64,000 nt of DNA from Bradyrhizobium nivariense. Lineage in GTDB: Bacteria; Pseudomonadota; Alphaproteobacteria; Rhizobiales; Xanthobacteraceae. Position 1 is the stretch's first letter; the number at the start of each line of letters is the position of its first letter. Position numbers and translations under genes: made by a program. The notes beneath the pieces are model-generated. The model ran no database searches, was not told the origin of the DNA, and worked only from the letters and a program-made list of their open reading frames with translations. Below, piece after piece: positions 37,451-45,894 of the stretch. Location of the stretch: contig NZ_JARVWW010000010.1 in NCBI RefSeq assembly GCF_029846715.1, positions 124,001 to 188,000 on the forward strand. The letters run 5' to 3'.

Positions 37451-38085
37451 GGGGAGCCTCACGGCTCCTCCCCTCCCACACCACCGTACATACGGGTCCG
37501 TATACGGCGGTTCGCTGGATTGAGCGGCAATAGTTGTTGCTATTGACGCCGTGGTTTGGATGCCAGCCATCGTCGCGCCAGCTCCGACTCGTCCGATCAG
37601 CGTCAGTCAGGGTTTCACCCCTTCCCGCCGTTCCGAGGCCGGTTGCCCGGAATTCGGTCGCTTGGCCGGTGCGAGATCACTGCATCTACTCGTCACTTCC
37701 AGCGTTCAGGCCTTCAGCGAAACTCGTTCCGCCTACTATGCCCTCTGCTGACTTCTGCGCTGCGGTCAGATCGCCTTGCGACAACCTCAGTCTCGTTGCC
37801 GGGACGCAGCGCAGATCTCCCGAGGTAAGATCGACCGCCTTCACCGCACGCCCGCCGGATTTACCACCCCGATCCTTGATGACCGTGGACTTCGCGATCA
37901 CGTGCTCGCTCGTCCGATCGGGTAGGCCTCATTATCCGGTTCTTGTCCATCGGGCCGCGGCTTTGCTCCACGCTTCCTTCAGACCCCACCTCGCGGTGAC
38001 GCCCTTGCGCTTCGCTAATCCTTCGCCGCCATCAGGCTGGATAGAGGACGTCCACCTCCAAGCTGTCGATCATGGTCGGCACACA
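37441..38085 (-). mobile_element. Group II intron, ORF-less or with maturase deleted
   Basis: On the minus strand the sequence opens with GUGUG (38085 or 38083). Domain I-type text typical of bacterial introns follows (tagcgaagcgcaagggcgtc at about 38000-38022, then gaggtgg...tctgaaggaagc). Near 37480-37515 lies a domain V-like stem (ccgccgta...tacggtgg), then a domain VI-like hairpin (ggagccgtgaggctcc), ending CCCGAU at 37441. No reverse transcriptase/maturase is encoded in the roughly 640 bases, so it cannot move on its own. It sits antisense to the recombinase fragment. Confidence 0.65.
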
Positions 38086-38091
38086 CGCGAA

Positions 38092-38115
38092 ACTCCCGCA
38101 GCTTTCGCTACGGGA
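38092..38115 (-). terminator. Terminator-like hairpin at the group II intron 5' boundary
   Basis: On the minus strand, ctcccg pairs with cgggag around a CGAAAG loop and is followed by TTT, then within six bases the intron start GUGUG. Group IIC introns are known to insert just after such hairpins, so this is likely the target motif. Confidence 0.5.
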
Positions 38116-38122
38116 GTGTCGG

Positions 38123-38322
38123 TTACGCTCAGGCCGGTTACCAGTTCGCGGTTGGGGACACCGATGGCCGCAAGCGCGACGGCGTAAAGGGCGATCTCGG
38201 CCTGCGCTACAGTTGGTGAGTGCGGTACAAAATCGCAGGGCACCGCAGATTTGCCGGTCAGAGCGTGTGCCCGCCACCACATCATAGCGCCACGGCCAAG
38301 CAATAGTTCCCCATCTCCATCG
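38123..38322 (+). repeat. 200-bp direct repeat, copy B (autotransporter 3' end with flank)
   Basis: Encodes the last barrel strands YAQAGYQFAVGDTDGRKRDG to the terminal LRYSW and stop at about 38220, then about 100 noncoding bases. It matches copy C (40963-41162) along exactly 200 bases with scattered substitutions. Only this copy keeps the terminal aromatic residue required by barrel assembly, but it has no upstream barrel. Confidence 0.85.
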
Positions 38323-38578
38323 CTCAAGGCGCGCCGTTCAGAAGAAGACTGCGAACTCTTATGTAATTGAAACTGCGATATAATCTTGACGCCGGTCGAA
38401 GCAATAGGTGTGAACCGCGTGACGCGGCGCACCGATCCGAGTGGACGCGCGCCCGTGGAATACGATCGCGAGTTCGACGGTCTGTGGGACTCAATGACTA
38501 AGTCGTGAGCGTCTTTGTCTCATACGCGCGGAGCCCGACGCTTGATGCGGATCAAGACACCCTCCGGGTGTTCGGTCG
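38323..38578. other. Region between repeat B and opgC
   Basis: About 256 bases with no recognised gene. A short open stretch ends DREFDGLWDSMTKS at about 38508 but matches no family I know. An FNR-type box lies at 38542. Confidence 0.35.
38542..38555. promoter_or_regulatory. Second orphan FNR/FixK-type box
   Basis: A perfect TTGA-tgcgga-TCAA palindrome 24 bases beyond the opgC stop codon. It faces the end of opgC on one side and the autotransporter repeat on the other, so no gene start is in position to use it. Confidence 0.55.
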
Positions 38579-39736
38579 TCAGCGGCTGATCCCGGGTGCG
38601 GGCCGGGCAGGTGATGTTGGCTTGTCGGCCTTCTTGGACCAGGAGCGGTAATAAGCGACTGCGGTCAACAAGGCGATACCAACCACACTGACCACGATCT
38701 GCATCCAGATCGCGTCGGAGATTTCGACGAGCATGACGTGGGCGCCCACCGCGAGAAAGACACCGACACAGAAGACTTCGAGCGATTGCTGGCCGCACTT
38801 GATGAGCGGCCGGAATATCGGCCATTCGAGGCCTCTCCAGTCACGCGGCAGGAACCTGTTGATGAAGAAGGCAAGCACGACGCAATGGACGAGACGGTAG
38901 GGTGCGAGGTTGGTTTTGTCGTTGGGATTGAACGCATCGTAGAGCCGTGGCGGCATTAGGTGAGCGATCTCCGGAAATCGCCCCGCCATCGTCATGACGA
39001 ACGCAAACAGCAAGTAGGCCCTGCCGAGCCACAGCAACACGCGCGACCGGATCAATGGCCTCGCCTCTATCGAGCCACCTAGCGCGAACCACCCGCCGAA
39101 TACGAAAAGAAACTGCCAGCAGAACGGATTGAAGTACCAGGATCCCGTCGGAAAGGCGGCCAGGTTCCAGCCGAAATGGCGTGCAGCCAAATACAGCAGG
39201 AACGAAGCCGCCAGCGTCAGGTTCGGCAGTCGCAACATCGTCCAAAGAACCGGCGGAAAGGCGACCATGAGCAGGATATAGAGAGGCAGCACGTCCATGT
39301 TGACGGGTTTGAACGCGAGGATCAGTCCCTGGTAGAGGGTCTCTGCCGGGTTGGCCATGAAGCCGGCGACGTTGAACTCATTCGCGAGGTTCGGATCGTC
39401 GTAGCGATGCGCGAGATACCCGATCTCCGCGATGTACATCACGAACAGGACGATGTGCGCCACGTAGATTTGCCATGCACGCCTGATGAGGCGAGTTCCT
39501 CCGATGACGAATCCTCGCTCAAGCATGATTCGCGCATACACGAATGAGGCGGTATATCCGGAGATGAAGACGAACAGATCGGCCGCGTCGCTGAACCCAT
39601 AGTTGCGCGGGGTGAGCCAGTTGACGATGTTGTTCGGTATATGGTCGAGGTAGATCGCCCAGTTGGCGAAACCGCGCAAAAGATCAAGCCGATAATCGCG
39701 GCCCCTGGGCGGCAGCACAGTCCGGATCGACTTCAT
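38579..39736 (-). CDS. opgC: OpgC-family membrane protein
   Basis: A 385-residue polytopic inner-membrane protein with about ten hydrophobic helices. The N-terminus carries the family motif DYRLDLLRGFANWAIYLDHI, followed by NYGFSDAADLFVFISGYTAS. OpgC proteins succinylate or otherwise modify periplasmic glucans, and many rhizobial paralogues have undefined acyl-transfer roles. ATG 39736 (MKSIRTVLPP) is preceded by AAGG and fits family length; ATG 39763 and the codon at 39805 are alternatives. It is intact although flanked by pseudogenes and repeats. Confidence 0.82.
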   Translation of the reverse strand: MKSIRTVLPPRGRDYRLDLLRGFANWAIYLDHIPNNIVNWLTPRNYGFSDAADLFVFISGYTASFVYARIMLERGFVIGGTRLIRRAWQIYVAHIVLFVMYIAEIGYLAHRYDDPNLANEFNVAGFMANPAETLYQGLILAFKPVNMDVLPLYILLMVAFPPVLWTMLRLPNLTLAASFLLYLAARHFGWNLAAFPTGSWYFNPFCWQFLFVFGGWFALGGSIEARPLIRSRVLLWLGRAYLLFAFVMTMAGRFPEIAHLMPPRLYDAFNPNDKTNLAPYRLVHCVVLAFFINRFLPRDWRGLEWPIFRPLIKCGQQSLEVFCVGVFLAVGAHVMLVEISDAIWMQIVVSVVGIALLTAVAYYRSWSKKADKPTSPARPAPGISR

Positions 39737-39791
39737 CTTCTTTGACCTTGGCCGCGTACTCATAAAGCCGGTGGCGGTCACTGGCTCGCGC

Positions 39792-40260
39792 CTAAGCGAG
39801 TCCAATCTGCTTCATGAACGACAGGTTGTCCTAGAACAGGTACTCTTCATCCATCACGCCGTCTTTCCGGTGTCCGACGGTGCACATCACGATCTTGAAT
39901 GCTTTGCCGGTGGGCGCAATCGCTTTTCCGTCCTGCGAGGGCATCGGCTTACCGTTCCTTCCATTTCGCCGATGACACTGGTCCAGTCGCCAGCAGCTAT
40001 CTTGACCGGATGAACCTTAATGCGCGTATCCGGCGCATAGACAAACATCGCGCCCAAATCATCGATGTGTTGTTTAATGCCTCTCACCTGTCGCTCGTCG
40101 GGCCAGTGCACGAGGACATCCTCGGCATGGCTCTCGTGCAACCGCACCCAATCCTGGTTGGAGAAGACGTTGAAGTCCAGGTCATCGAATTTTGCGGGGT
40201 GGATATTGGCGAGTTGCTCAGCTTCTTCGTATTTTCGGATATTGGCTTTGATGGGATTGG
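39792..40260 (-). pseudogene. SnoaL-like ester cyclase, multiply frameshifted
   Basis: Minus-strand pieces in different frames spell an ester-cyclase/SnoaL-like protein: NIRKYEEAEQLANIHP, DWVRLHESHAEDVLVHWPDE, then AGDWTSVIGEMEGT, and after a frameshift MPSQDGKAIAPTGKAFKIVM and a C-terminal NLSFMKQIGLA. Near the end an expected Trp codon is TAG (EEYLF then stop). At least one frameshift and one nonsense mutation make it inactive. Confidence 0.65.
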
Positions 40261-40490
40261 ATATCTTCCGATGTGCTTACGGCCATGGGTATCTCCCGTC
40301 GTTCCTCGACAACGTCGAGCCCCGCGGAGCGCGGATAACTCAAGAAGACCGCCCGCGACGGTTAGTCCATCAGGGCGATTCCGATAGAAGACGGGGGGAG
40401 AACCCTGATTGACACGTCCAGTTGTGGTCAACCTAATGTCGGGTCCTGCCAGTGGCACGCTCGTGCCACACAATGGCTCAGTGTTTCGCT

Positions 40491-40900
40491 CGCACATCGA
40501 CGACGATGGCGCTATGCCCGACGATGGAAACGTGCGGCCAGTCGCTCAACCAGAGGCGCCTACGGGGGTCGATCTTCGCGAGTTCGGCTTCGACGATCTT
40601 CGCGATCTCGGACTTGGACACGTCGGCCGTGCGCCCGACGTCCTCGTTGATGACCGCCGTCGATCACCGCGCCGGCCGCAACTTCGGCATGCCCCGGCAC
40701 GCCGATCTTGCGCACCAGCAGCAAATCGAGCGGCGCGTGTAGCGCGCTGGCCACCTCGATGCCAACGGGAACGCCGCCACGCGGCAGCTCAAAGGACCAG
40801 CGGCTGGAAATGCTCCAGAAATGCGGGCTTTTGCGCCAATTGGCGGCCGGCATCGCTACGCAGTGATTTCCTTCGACCGGCAAAACCGCGTCAGCAATCA
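40491..40900 (-). pseudogene. Phosphoribosyltransferase-family protein, frameshifted
   Basis: Minus-strand fragments give [19 protein letters not shown], then [20 protein letters not shown] and [20 protein letters not shown], then in another frame [20 protein letters not shown] and a tail ending DVRAKH. This is the PRTase type found beside low-oxygen genes in related bacteria. Two frameshifts are visible, and the PRPP-binding loop region is missing. Confidence 0.65.
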
Positions 40901-40902
40901 CG

Positions 40903-41049
40903 GCAGTACCTCACCAACCTCGCCGCCGGGGTGACAGCCAAGATCAATGCCGGGCTGAGCCTTTACGCTCAGGCCGGTTACCAGTTCGCGGTTGGGGACA
41001 CCGATGGCCGCAAGCGCGACGGCGTAAAGGGTGATCTCGGCCTGCGCTA
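40903..41049 (+). pseudogene. Autotransporter barrel end, copy C
   Basis: Encodes [34 protein letters not shown] and RKRDGVKGDLGLR, then TAA. A one-base deletion (gctaag for gctacag in copy B) removes the terminal YSW. Upstream sequence is an antisense phosphoribosyltransferase remnant, so no complete autotransporter exists here. Confidence 0.75.
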
Positions 41050-41162
41050 AGTTGGTGAGTGCAGTACAAAATCGCAGGGCGTCGCAGATTTGCCGACCGG
41101 AGCGATGTACCGGGCTACCACATCATAGCGCCACGGCCAAGCAATAGTGTCCATCTCCATCG
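40963..41162 (+). repeat. 200-bp direct repeat, copy C
   Basis: Starts at the same ttacgctcaggccgg and ends at the same catctccatcg as copy B at 38123-38322; both are 200 bases and lie exactly 2,840 bases apart in direct orientation. Differences are scattered substitutions and small compensating indels. Together they bracket opgC and two pseudogenes. Confidence 0.85.
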
Positions 41163-41167
41163 AGCCA

Positions 41168-41210
41168 TGGCGCCCGGAACGATTCGAACGTCCGCTCCTC
41201 AGATTCCTAG
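41168..41210 (-). tRNA. tRNA 3'-half-like remnant
   Basis: On the minus strand an anticodon-arm-like piece (ctaggaatctgagg) is followed by a T-arm (ggacg-ttcgaat-cgttc) whose stem pairs, then CGGGCGCCA. This resembles the 3' half of a tRNA-Arg-type gene with a shortened acceptor end. The 5' half is missing, so it is not functional; it may be an attachment-site scar. Confidence 0.35.
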
Positions 41211-41576
41211 TAAAAATATCAACGAGGATTTTCTCTTCTACATGTATATGCTGCCCTCACTCTTTGGTTGAGAGTGCGCGAGAGAGTAGTTTCTGTGGAT
41301 GTTCTGTCGAGAGTAGAAGAGCAGATGTCTACCCTTCACTCCGGATGACTTGGTAATGCTACTCGCAGCCGGACCTGCTCTGTCCCCCGGTCCCTGATTC
41401 CCCAAGATCCGTCCCGGCGGTTAGACCGGGACGGTGAGTGAGTTGTAACAAAAGTGGTTGCGGGGAGGCGCAACCACCGATACCGACATTCGCTGATGGT
41501 GGCCAACTGACGGATTCGCACCTAGCCTGCTGCCCGGTCGTAGCGGTGTCCATGGATTGCCGGACAGCCAAAACTC
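41211..41576. other. Intergenic region with one hairpin
   Basis: About 366 bases without a recognised gene. It contains the strong hairpin at 41409-41434 and otherwise nothing I can name. Confidence 0.35.
41409..41434. terminator. Strong hairpin
   Basis: A perfect 9-bp inverted repeat (ccgtcccgg / ccgggacgg) with an eight-base loop lies about 140 bases beyond the 3' end of the broken alpha/beta hydrolase. It may be a terminator, but there is no T run. Confidence 0.45.
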
Positions 41577-42470
41577 TCATGTCGGCGTTTTGTCGGCCGC
41601 GTCCTGAAATGCCCAATCAAGCGCTGCCGCGATTTCGCCGATCAATATAATCGCTTCCGGGACGACCTTTCCCATGGTGATAAATCCATGGATCTGGCCG
41701 CCAAAATGGCGAGACCGCACGCTCACACCGGCCGCCCGAAGACGTTCGAGATAGGCCTCGCCCTCATCATGCAGCGGATCGAAGCCGGCGGTTGCGACAA
41801 AAGCGGAAGCCACTCCTTTCAGATCGGAAGCGAGTAGCGGGGAAGCCCGCCAATCCCAGCGGTCCGTCTCATCACGCAGATATTGCTTCTGGAACCAGCG
41901 CAGCCGTGCACGGGTGAGCGGCGGCTGATCGGCGAGCGCAGCCCAAGACGGGTGCTCCACGGAGAAATCAGTGGCCGGATACGCGAGCACCTGAAGAGAT
42001 AGCCGTGGACCGTCGGCGTCGCGGGCAAGCAACGCAAGCGTCGCTGCGATATTGCCGCCAGCGCTGTCGCCCCCTACCGCGATCCTCGTGACGTCCAGCT
42101 TGAGGCGCTCCTTCGGTCACCACGAACTTGAGAGCGGACCAACCATCCTCGATCGCCGCCGGAAAGCGATGTTCGGGTGCGAGGCGGTAGTTGACAGCGA
42201 TCATGGCGCAACGTGCAGTCGTCGCGATCGAACGGCAGACGGCGTCGTGCGTATCGAGATCACCTGATACCCAACCGCCGGAGTGGAAAAACAAAAGCAC
42301 CGGGAGGCGGGTCTCAACGCCGGTCCCCGCGCCACGATAGAGGCGCAAAGGAATATCGACGGCCACGCCAGGCGCCTTGAGATCACCCACGAACGCGACT
42401 GCCGGCGCCTCGATCCGACGCGGCCGAATAACGGCCTTAAGCGGTCGGCGGACGATGTTCCCGGAATGCG
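41577..42470 (-). pseudogene. Alpha/beta hydrolase (HSL family), 5'-truncated and frameshifted
   Basis: The N-terminal piece has FHSGGWVSGDLDTHDAVCR and MIAVNYRLAPEHRFPAA. After a frameshift near 42108 the nucleophile elbow GGDSAGGNIAAT and the C-terminal half (LAYPATDFSVEHPSW, then QIHGFITMG) lie in another frame. The normal first 70 or so residues are absent where the gene abuts the LysR gene end. The intact HSL-family enzyme at 7109 is a more distant relative. Likely nonfunctional. Confidence 0.75.
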
Positions 42471-43294
42471 GCTGCCAACACGCCCAGCGCGGCCCGGGAC
42501 CGGCGATCCGTCAGGGATGAGTGAAGCACGACTTCGGACGAAGGAAGTTGAGGAAGGCCAAGGCGCTCCCCGACATCGATCGTGCCGACCGGTGCTATCC
42601 GATACGACAGTGGTGCTATCGCCAATCCGGCCGATACGGCAGCGTGGACAGCTAAAGATCCACCTCCAAGGAACACCTCGGTCCATTTTATTCCGGCCGC
42701 ATCCAGCGCTTGCGTTGCGGTGTTGCGGACGCCGCAAGTCGGGGCGAGAGCGGCGAGGCGCAAAGGCTCGCCCTGCCTGTGTTCGAAGCCCTGCGACGCG
42801 AACCAGCCAAAACGCTCATGAGCCAAAATCTCGCCATCGCGGCGGTCGTCCTCGCGCTGGACGATCGCCGCGTCTAATCGCCCCTGGTCGAACAGGTCCA
42901 AGAGATTGCGCGAGTTGTCGAGCTGAACTTCGATCGTCAAATTCGGATCATAGGCATGGAGCCGCGACAGCAAGGCCGGCACCTCCGGCCCTGCGACGTG
43001 CGCCGCAATACCAAGGCCGAAGTGACGGGGCGGCGCGTTGAGCCCGGCAATCGCGCGTTCGTGAGCTGCGATGAAGTCCCGCGCGCCTTGCAGGAAGGCA
43101 GCCCCTTGCGCCGATAGCCGCACCGATCGCGGCGTCCGTTCGATCAGCCTGTGTCCAACGCGGTCCTCGAGCCGCTTCAGCTTCACGCTGATCGCGCCTT
43201 GCGTCGTGCCGAGCGCTTCAGCTGCGCGCGTAAAGCTATGGAGATCAGCAACCGTCACAAAGGCTCTGACGGCGTCGACATCGAGCGAGAGCAT
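42437..43294 (-). CDS. LysR-family transcriptional regulator (first of two paralogues)
   Basis: A 285-residue LysR protein: winged helix at residues 1-65 (HSFTRAAEALGTTQGAISVK, then LEDRVGHRLIERTPRSVRL) and a ligand-binding domain after. It is very similar in order and length to the regulator at 46585. It is divergent from the MFS transporter, its likely target. Its 3' end has overrun the start of the hydrolase pseudogene. Confidence 0.9.
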   Translation of the reverse strand: MLSLDVDAVRAFVTVADLHSFTRAAEALGTTQGAISVKLKRLEDRVGHRLIERTPRSVRLSAQGAAFLQGARDFIAAHERAIAGLNAPPRHFGLGIAAHVAGPEVPALLSRLHAYDPNLTIEVQLDNSRNLLDLFDQGRLDAAIVQREDDRRDGEILAHERFGWFASQGFEHRQGEPLRLAALAPTCGVRNTATQALDAAGIKWTEVFLGGGSLAVHAAVSAGLAIAPLSYRIAPVGTIDVGERLGLPQLPSSEVVLHSSLTDRRSRAALGVLAAAFREHRPPTA

Positions 43295-43472
43295 TCCATC
43301 ATCCGAGTTTGTTGTCTCTGAAATCTATATCGATCCGGTTTTGTTGTGTTCAAGGGGTCCCTATGTTCGCCCCGCCTGACGCGGGGCAGCGCACATGAAA
43401 CCAACGTTTCCTTGTTCGCGAACCTCTTTGCCTGCGCGTCAGCCATTGGCATCAGGCCTGGAGGTAACAGCT

Positions 43473-45047
43473 GTGACGATCCCGACATCACGACGAAACA
43501 CGATCGCCCTGGCAGCCGCGTGCCTCGCGTCCCTCATGTTCGGGCTGGAGATTTCCAGCGTCCCGACGATCCTGCCGACGCTGGAAACGGTGCTGCATGC
43601 CGACTTCCAGCAGCTCCAGTGGATCATGAATGCCTACACGATCGCGGTCACGACGGTGCTGATGGCAACAGGCACCCTGGCGGACCGCTATGGCAGAAAA
43701 CGGGTGTTCGTCGTCAGCATTCTCGTGTTCGGCCTTGCCTCGCTGATCTGTGGCCTGGCACAGGACGCTCTCGTGCTCATCCTGAGCCGCTTCCTTCAGG
43801 GCATGAGCGGCGGGGCGATGCTGATCTGTCAGGTCGCCGTTCTCTCCCATCAATTCCAGGAGGGGCCGGAGCGCGCACGGGCGTTCTCGGCCTGGGGGAT
43901 CATCTTCGGGATCGGCCTCGGATTCGGTCCGATCGTCGGTGCGGCGATCGTTGCGATCTCGGGCTGGCAATGGGTGTTCCTGGTCCACGCCGTCATCGCC
44001 GTCGTCACGACCTCGCTCGCAGTGACCGGGGTGCAGGAGTCGCGCGATCCCGATGCAAAGCATCTCGACATCGCGGGCATCGCGACGCTGTCCACGTCGG
44101 TCTTTTGCGTGGCGTTCTATATCACGCAAGGTCCTGATTTCGGTTTTGCCAGCTCGACCGGTCTTGCGATCATTGCAGCCGCCGTCCTGAATTTCCTCGC
44201 CTTCGTGCTGGCAGAGACGCGCAGCGCCCGGCCGATGTTCGACTTCTCTGTTTTCCGGATCAGGGCATTTTCGGGCGCACTCATCGGATCGGCCGGCATG
44301 AACTTCAGCTTCTGGCCGTTCATGATCTACCTTCCGATCCTCTTTCATGGCGCCCTCGGCTACGGCAATTTGGCCTCCGGCGTGGCACTTTTGGCCTACA
44401 CGCTTCCGACGCTCGTGATCCCGCCGATTGGCGAGCGCATCTTGCTGAGGTTTGGCGGAGGCATCACGATTCCGGCCGGCCTCTTCACCATCGGTCTTGG
44501 CTTCGTGCTGATGTGGGTAGGCAGCGGCGTCGCGCACGTCACTTGGTTGACGCTTCTGCCGGGGTGCTTGATCGCGGGCACAGGTCTCGGTCTCACCAAC
44601 ACACCGGTCACCAATGTCACCACCGCCTCGGTGTCGAGTACGCGGGCCGGCATGGCCTCGGGCATCGACATGAGCGCGCGCATGATCTCTCTGGCGATCA
44701 ATATCGCCGTGATGGGATTCATCCTGATCGCAGGTATTTCCTCATGGCTGAGCAACACGCTGCCCGTAGCGCTCGATGCAGGCCGGCTACAGGATCTCGC
44801 TCAGAGGATAGCAGGCGGTACCGCCCGCGCGTCCGACTTCCCCGAACTTGCCTTCCTGCCGGCGGCAGACAGCGTTCTACAGGAGGCGCTAATCCATGGC
44901 TTCAGGCTGGTGCTGCTCTATGGCGGAATGTCCGTCTGGATCCTGGCGTTGGCCAGCTTTCTGATCTTTCGCGAAGACTACACCGCACGCAGCTCCCGCT
45001 CGTCGAACGAGGCTGAACCAGACTGTCTTCCTCGTTCATCGCCGTGA
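43473..45047 (+). CDS. MFS transporter, DHA2 (14-TM) drug:H+ antiporter type
   Basis: A 524-residue major facilitator with about 14 membrane segments. Motif A reads GTLADRYGRKRVFV; motif C-like GIIFGIGLGFGPIVGAAI identifies the drug antiporter class. The GTG at 43473 is chosen because GGAGG sits at 43460-43464, eight bases upstream; longer in-frame starts at 43395 lack such a site and add a Pro/Ser-rich extension. It probably exports a toxic or signalling compound and is divergent from a LysR gene. Confidence 0.85.
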   Translation: MTIPTSRRNTIALAAACLASLMFGLEISSVPTILPTLETVLHADFQQLQWIMNAYTIAVTTVLMATGTLADRYGRKRVFVVSILVFGLASLICGLAQDALVLILSRFLQGMSGGAMLICQVAVLSHQFQEGPERARAFSAWGIIFGIGLGFGPIVGAAIVAISGWQWVFLVHAVIAVVTTSLAVTGVQESRDPDAKHLDIAGIATLSTSVFCVAFYITQGPDFGFASSTGLAIIAAAVLNFLAFVLAETRSARPMFDFSVFRIRAFSGALIGSAGMNFSFWPFMIYLPILFHGALGYGNLASGVALLAYTLPTLVIPPIGERILLRFGGGITIPAGLFTIGLGFVLMWVGSGVAHVTWLTLLPGCLIAGTGLGLTNTPVTNVTTASVSSTRAGMASGIDMSARMISLAINIAVMGFILIAGISSWLSNTLPVALDAGRLQDLAQRIAGGTARASDFPELAFLPAADSVLQEALIHGFRLVLLYGGMSVWILALASFLIFREDYTARSSRSSNEAEPDCLPRSSP

Positions 45048-45072
45048 TCGAGGGCGCAACCGTCGCAACCCG

Positions 45073-45894
45073 TTACAACAACACTTTCTGGTCGAGGTAA
45101 GGCTTGCCGCCCCGCGAATGCTGCACCCGTCCGCCGCGCTGCTCGATGACGGGCAGTTCGGCCAGTGCGTTCACGACGTGGTACATGGTCGGCAGGTCCG
45201 CCCAGGCGGCGCGATGGAAACGCACGGCGCCGTGGCCAAGTTGTCGCGATTCGACGATGCTGTCCGGGTCGGCCGCCGGCGTCAGCGTCACCTGGCAGAG
45301 GTCGTGCTCGCCCCAGGCACCCGTGCGCGGGACATATTTCAGCATCAGCGTTCCGTCGGATGAGGGCGGCGCCTGCTCGATCGGCGCAGCGCGCAGATCG
45401 GCCACGGAGAGTTCGAGGAACCGAAAGCCCATCCAACCGGCCGTGCAGAGTTGCACACCGTCCCATTGCCGGGGCGCGTCGACCTCGGCGTAGAGTTTTG
45501 GATGCCCGATCTCATCGCGCCCGGTGATGATCGGGTCAGCAAGGCTCTCCCAGACCACCGCAAGGAAGCGTCCTGACGCGCGGTCCCGCGCGCCGTCGAA
45601 CCGCGCGGGCAAGCCGACGTGGATCATGGTGTAGCCCCGCCCGGCGAGCCAGTCGATCTCCGTCATGTAGTGGAATTCCACAGTGACGACTGCCTCGCCG
45701 GCCAGCGAAAATCCCTCCGGCAAATGACGCTCGAGCTGCGCGGCATCGGTCAGAAAACTTGCCGCAACCGAAAGCCGGCGGGGACTCCTGCCTCGATCGC
45801 CGACAACGCCGGCTGGTAGTTGACGCGGGCCCGGAGCCGGCCCGAAATGGGTCGGCATCCGATAGATGCGTCCGGCTTCGAACCGGTAGCTCAT
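45073..45894 (-). CDS. Acetoacetate decarboxylase family protein
   Basis: A 273-residue ADC-like enzyme. The Schiff-base Lys is Lys133 in GRDEIGHPKLYAEV, with the supporting FLAVVWESLADPIITGRDE region. Many members act on other keto acids than acetoacetate, so the reaction is unsure. Its start overlaps the DUF4865 stop by four bases on the same strand, so the two are coupled. Confidence 0.8.
   Translation of the reverse strand: MSYRFEAGRIYRMPTHFGPAPGPRQLPAGVVGDRGRSPRRLSVAASFLTDAAQLERHLPEGFSLAGEAVVTVEFHYMTEIDWLAGRGYTMIHVGLPARFDGARDRASGRFLAVVWESLADPIITGRDEIGHPKLYAEVDAPRQWDGVQLCTAGWMGFRFLELSVADLRAAPIEQAPPSSDGTLMLKYVPRTGAWGEHDLCQVTLTPAADPDSIVESRQLGHGAVRFHRAAWADLPTMYHVVNALAELPVIEQRGGRVQHSRGGKPYLDQKVLL

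Noticed and set aside
37686..37901. Small minus-strand frame within the group II intron as a maturase remnant
   Set aside because: The 71 codons show no reverse-transcriptase motif; it is better read as structural intron RNA.
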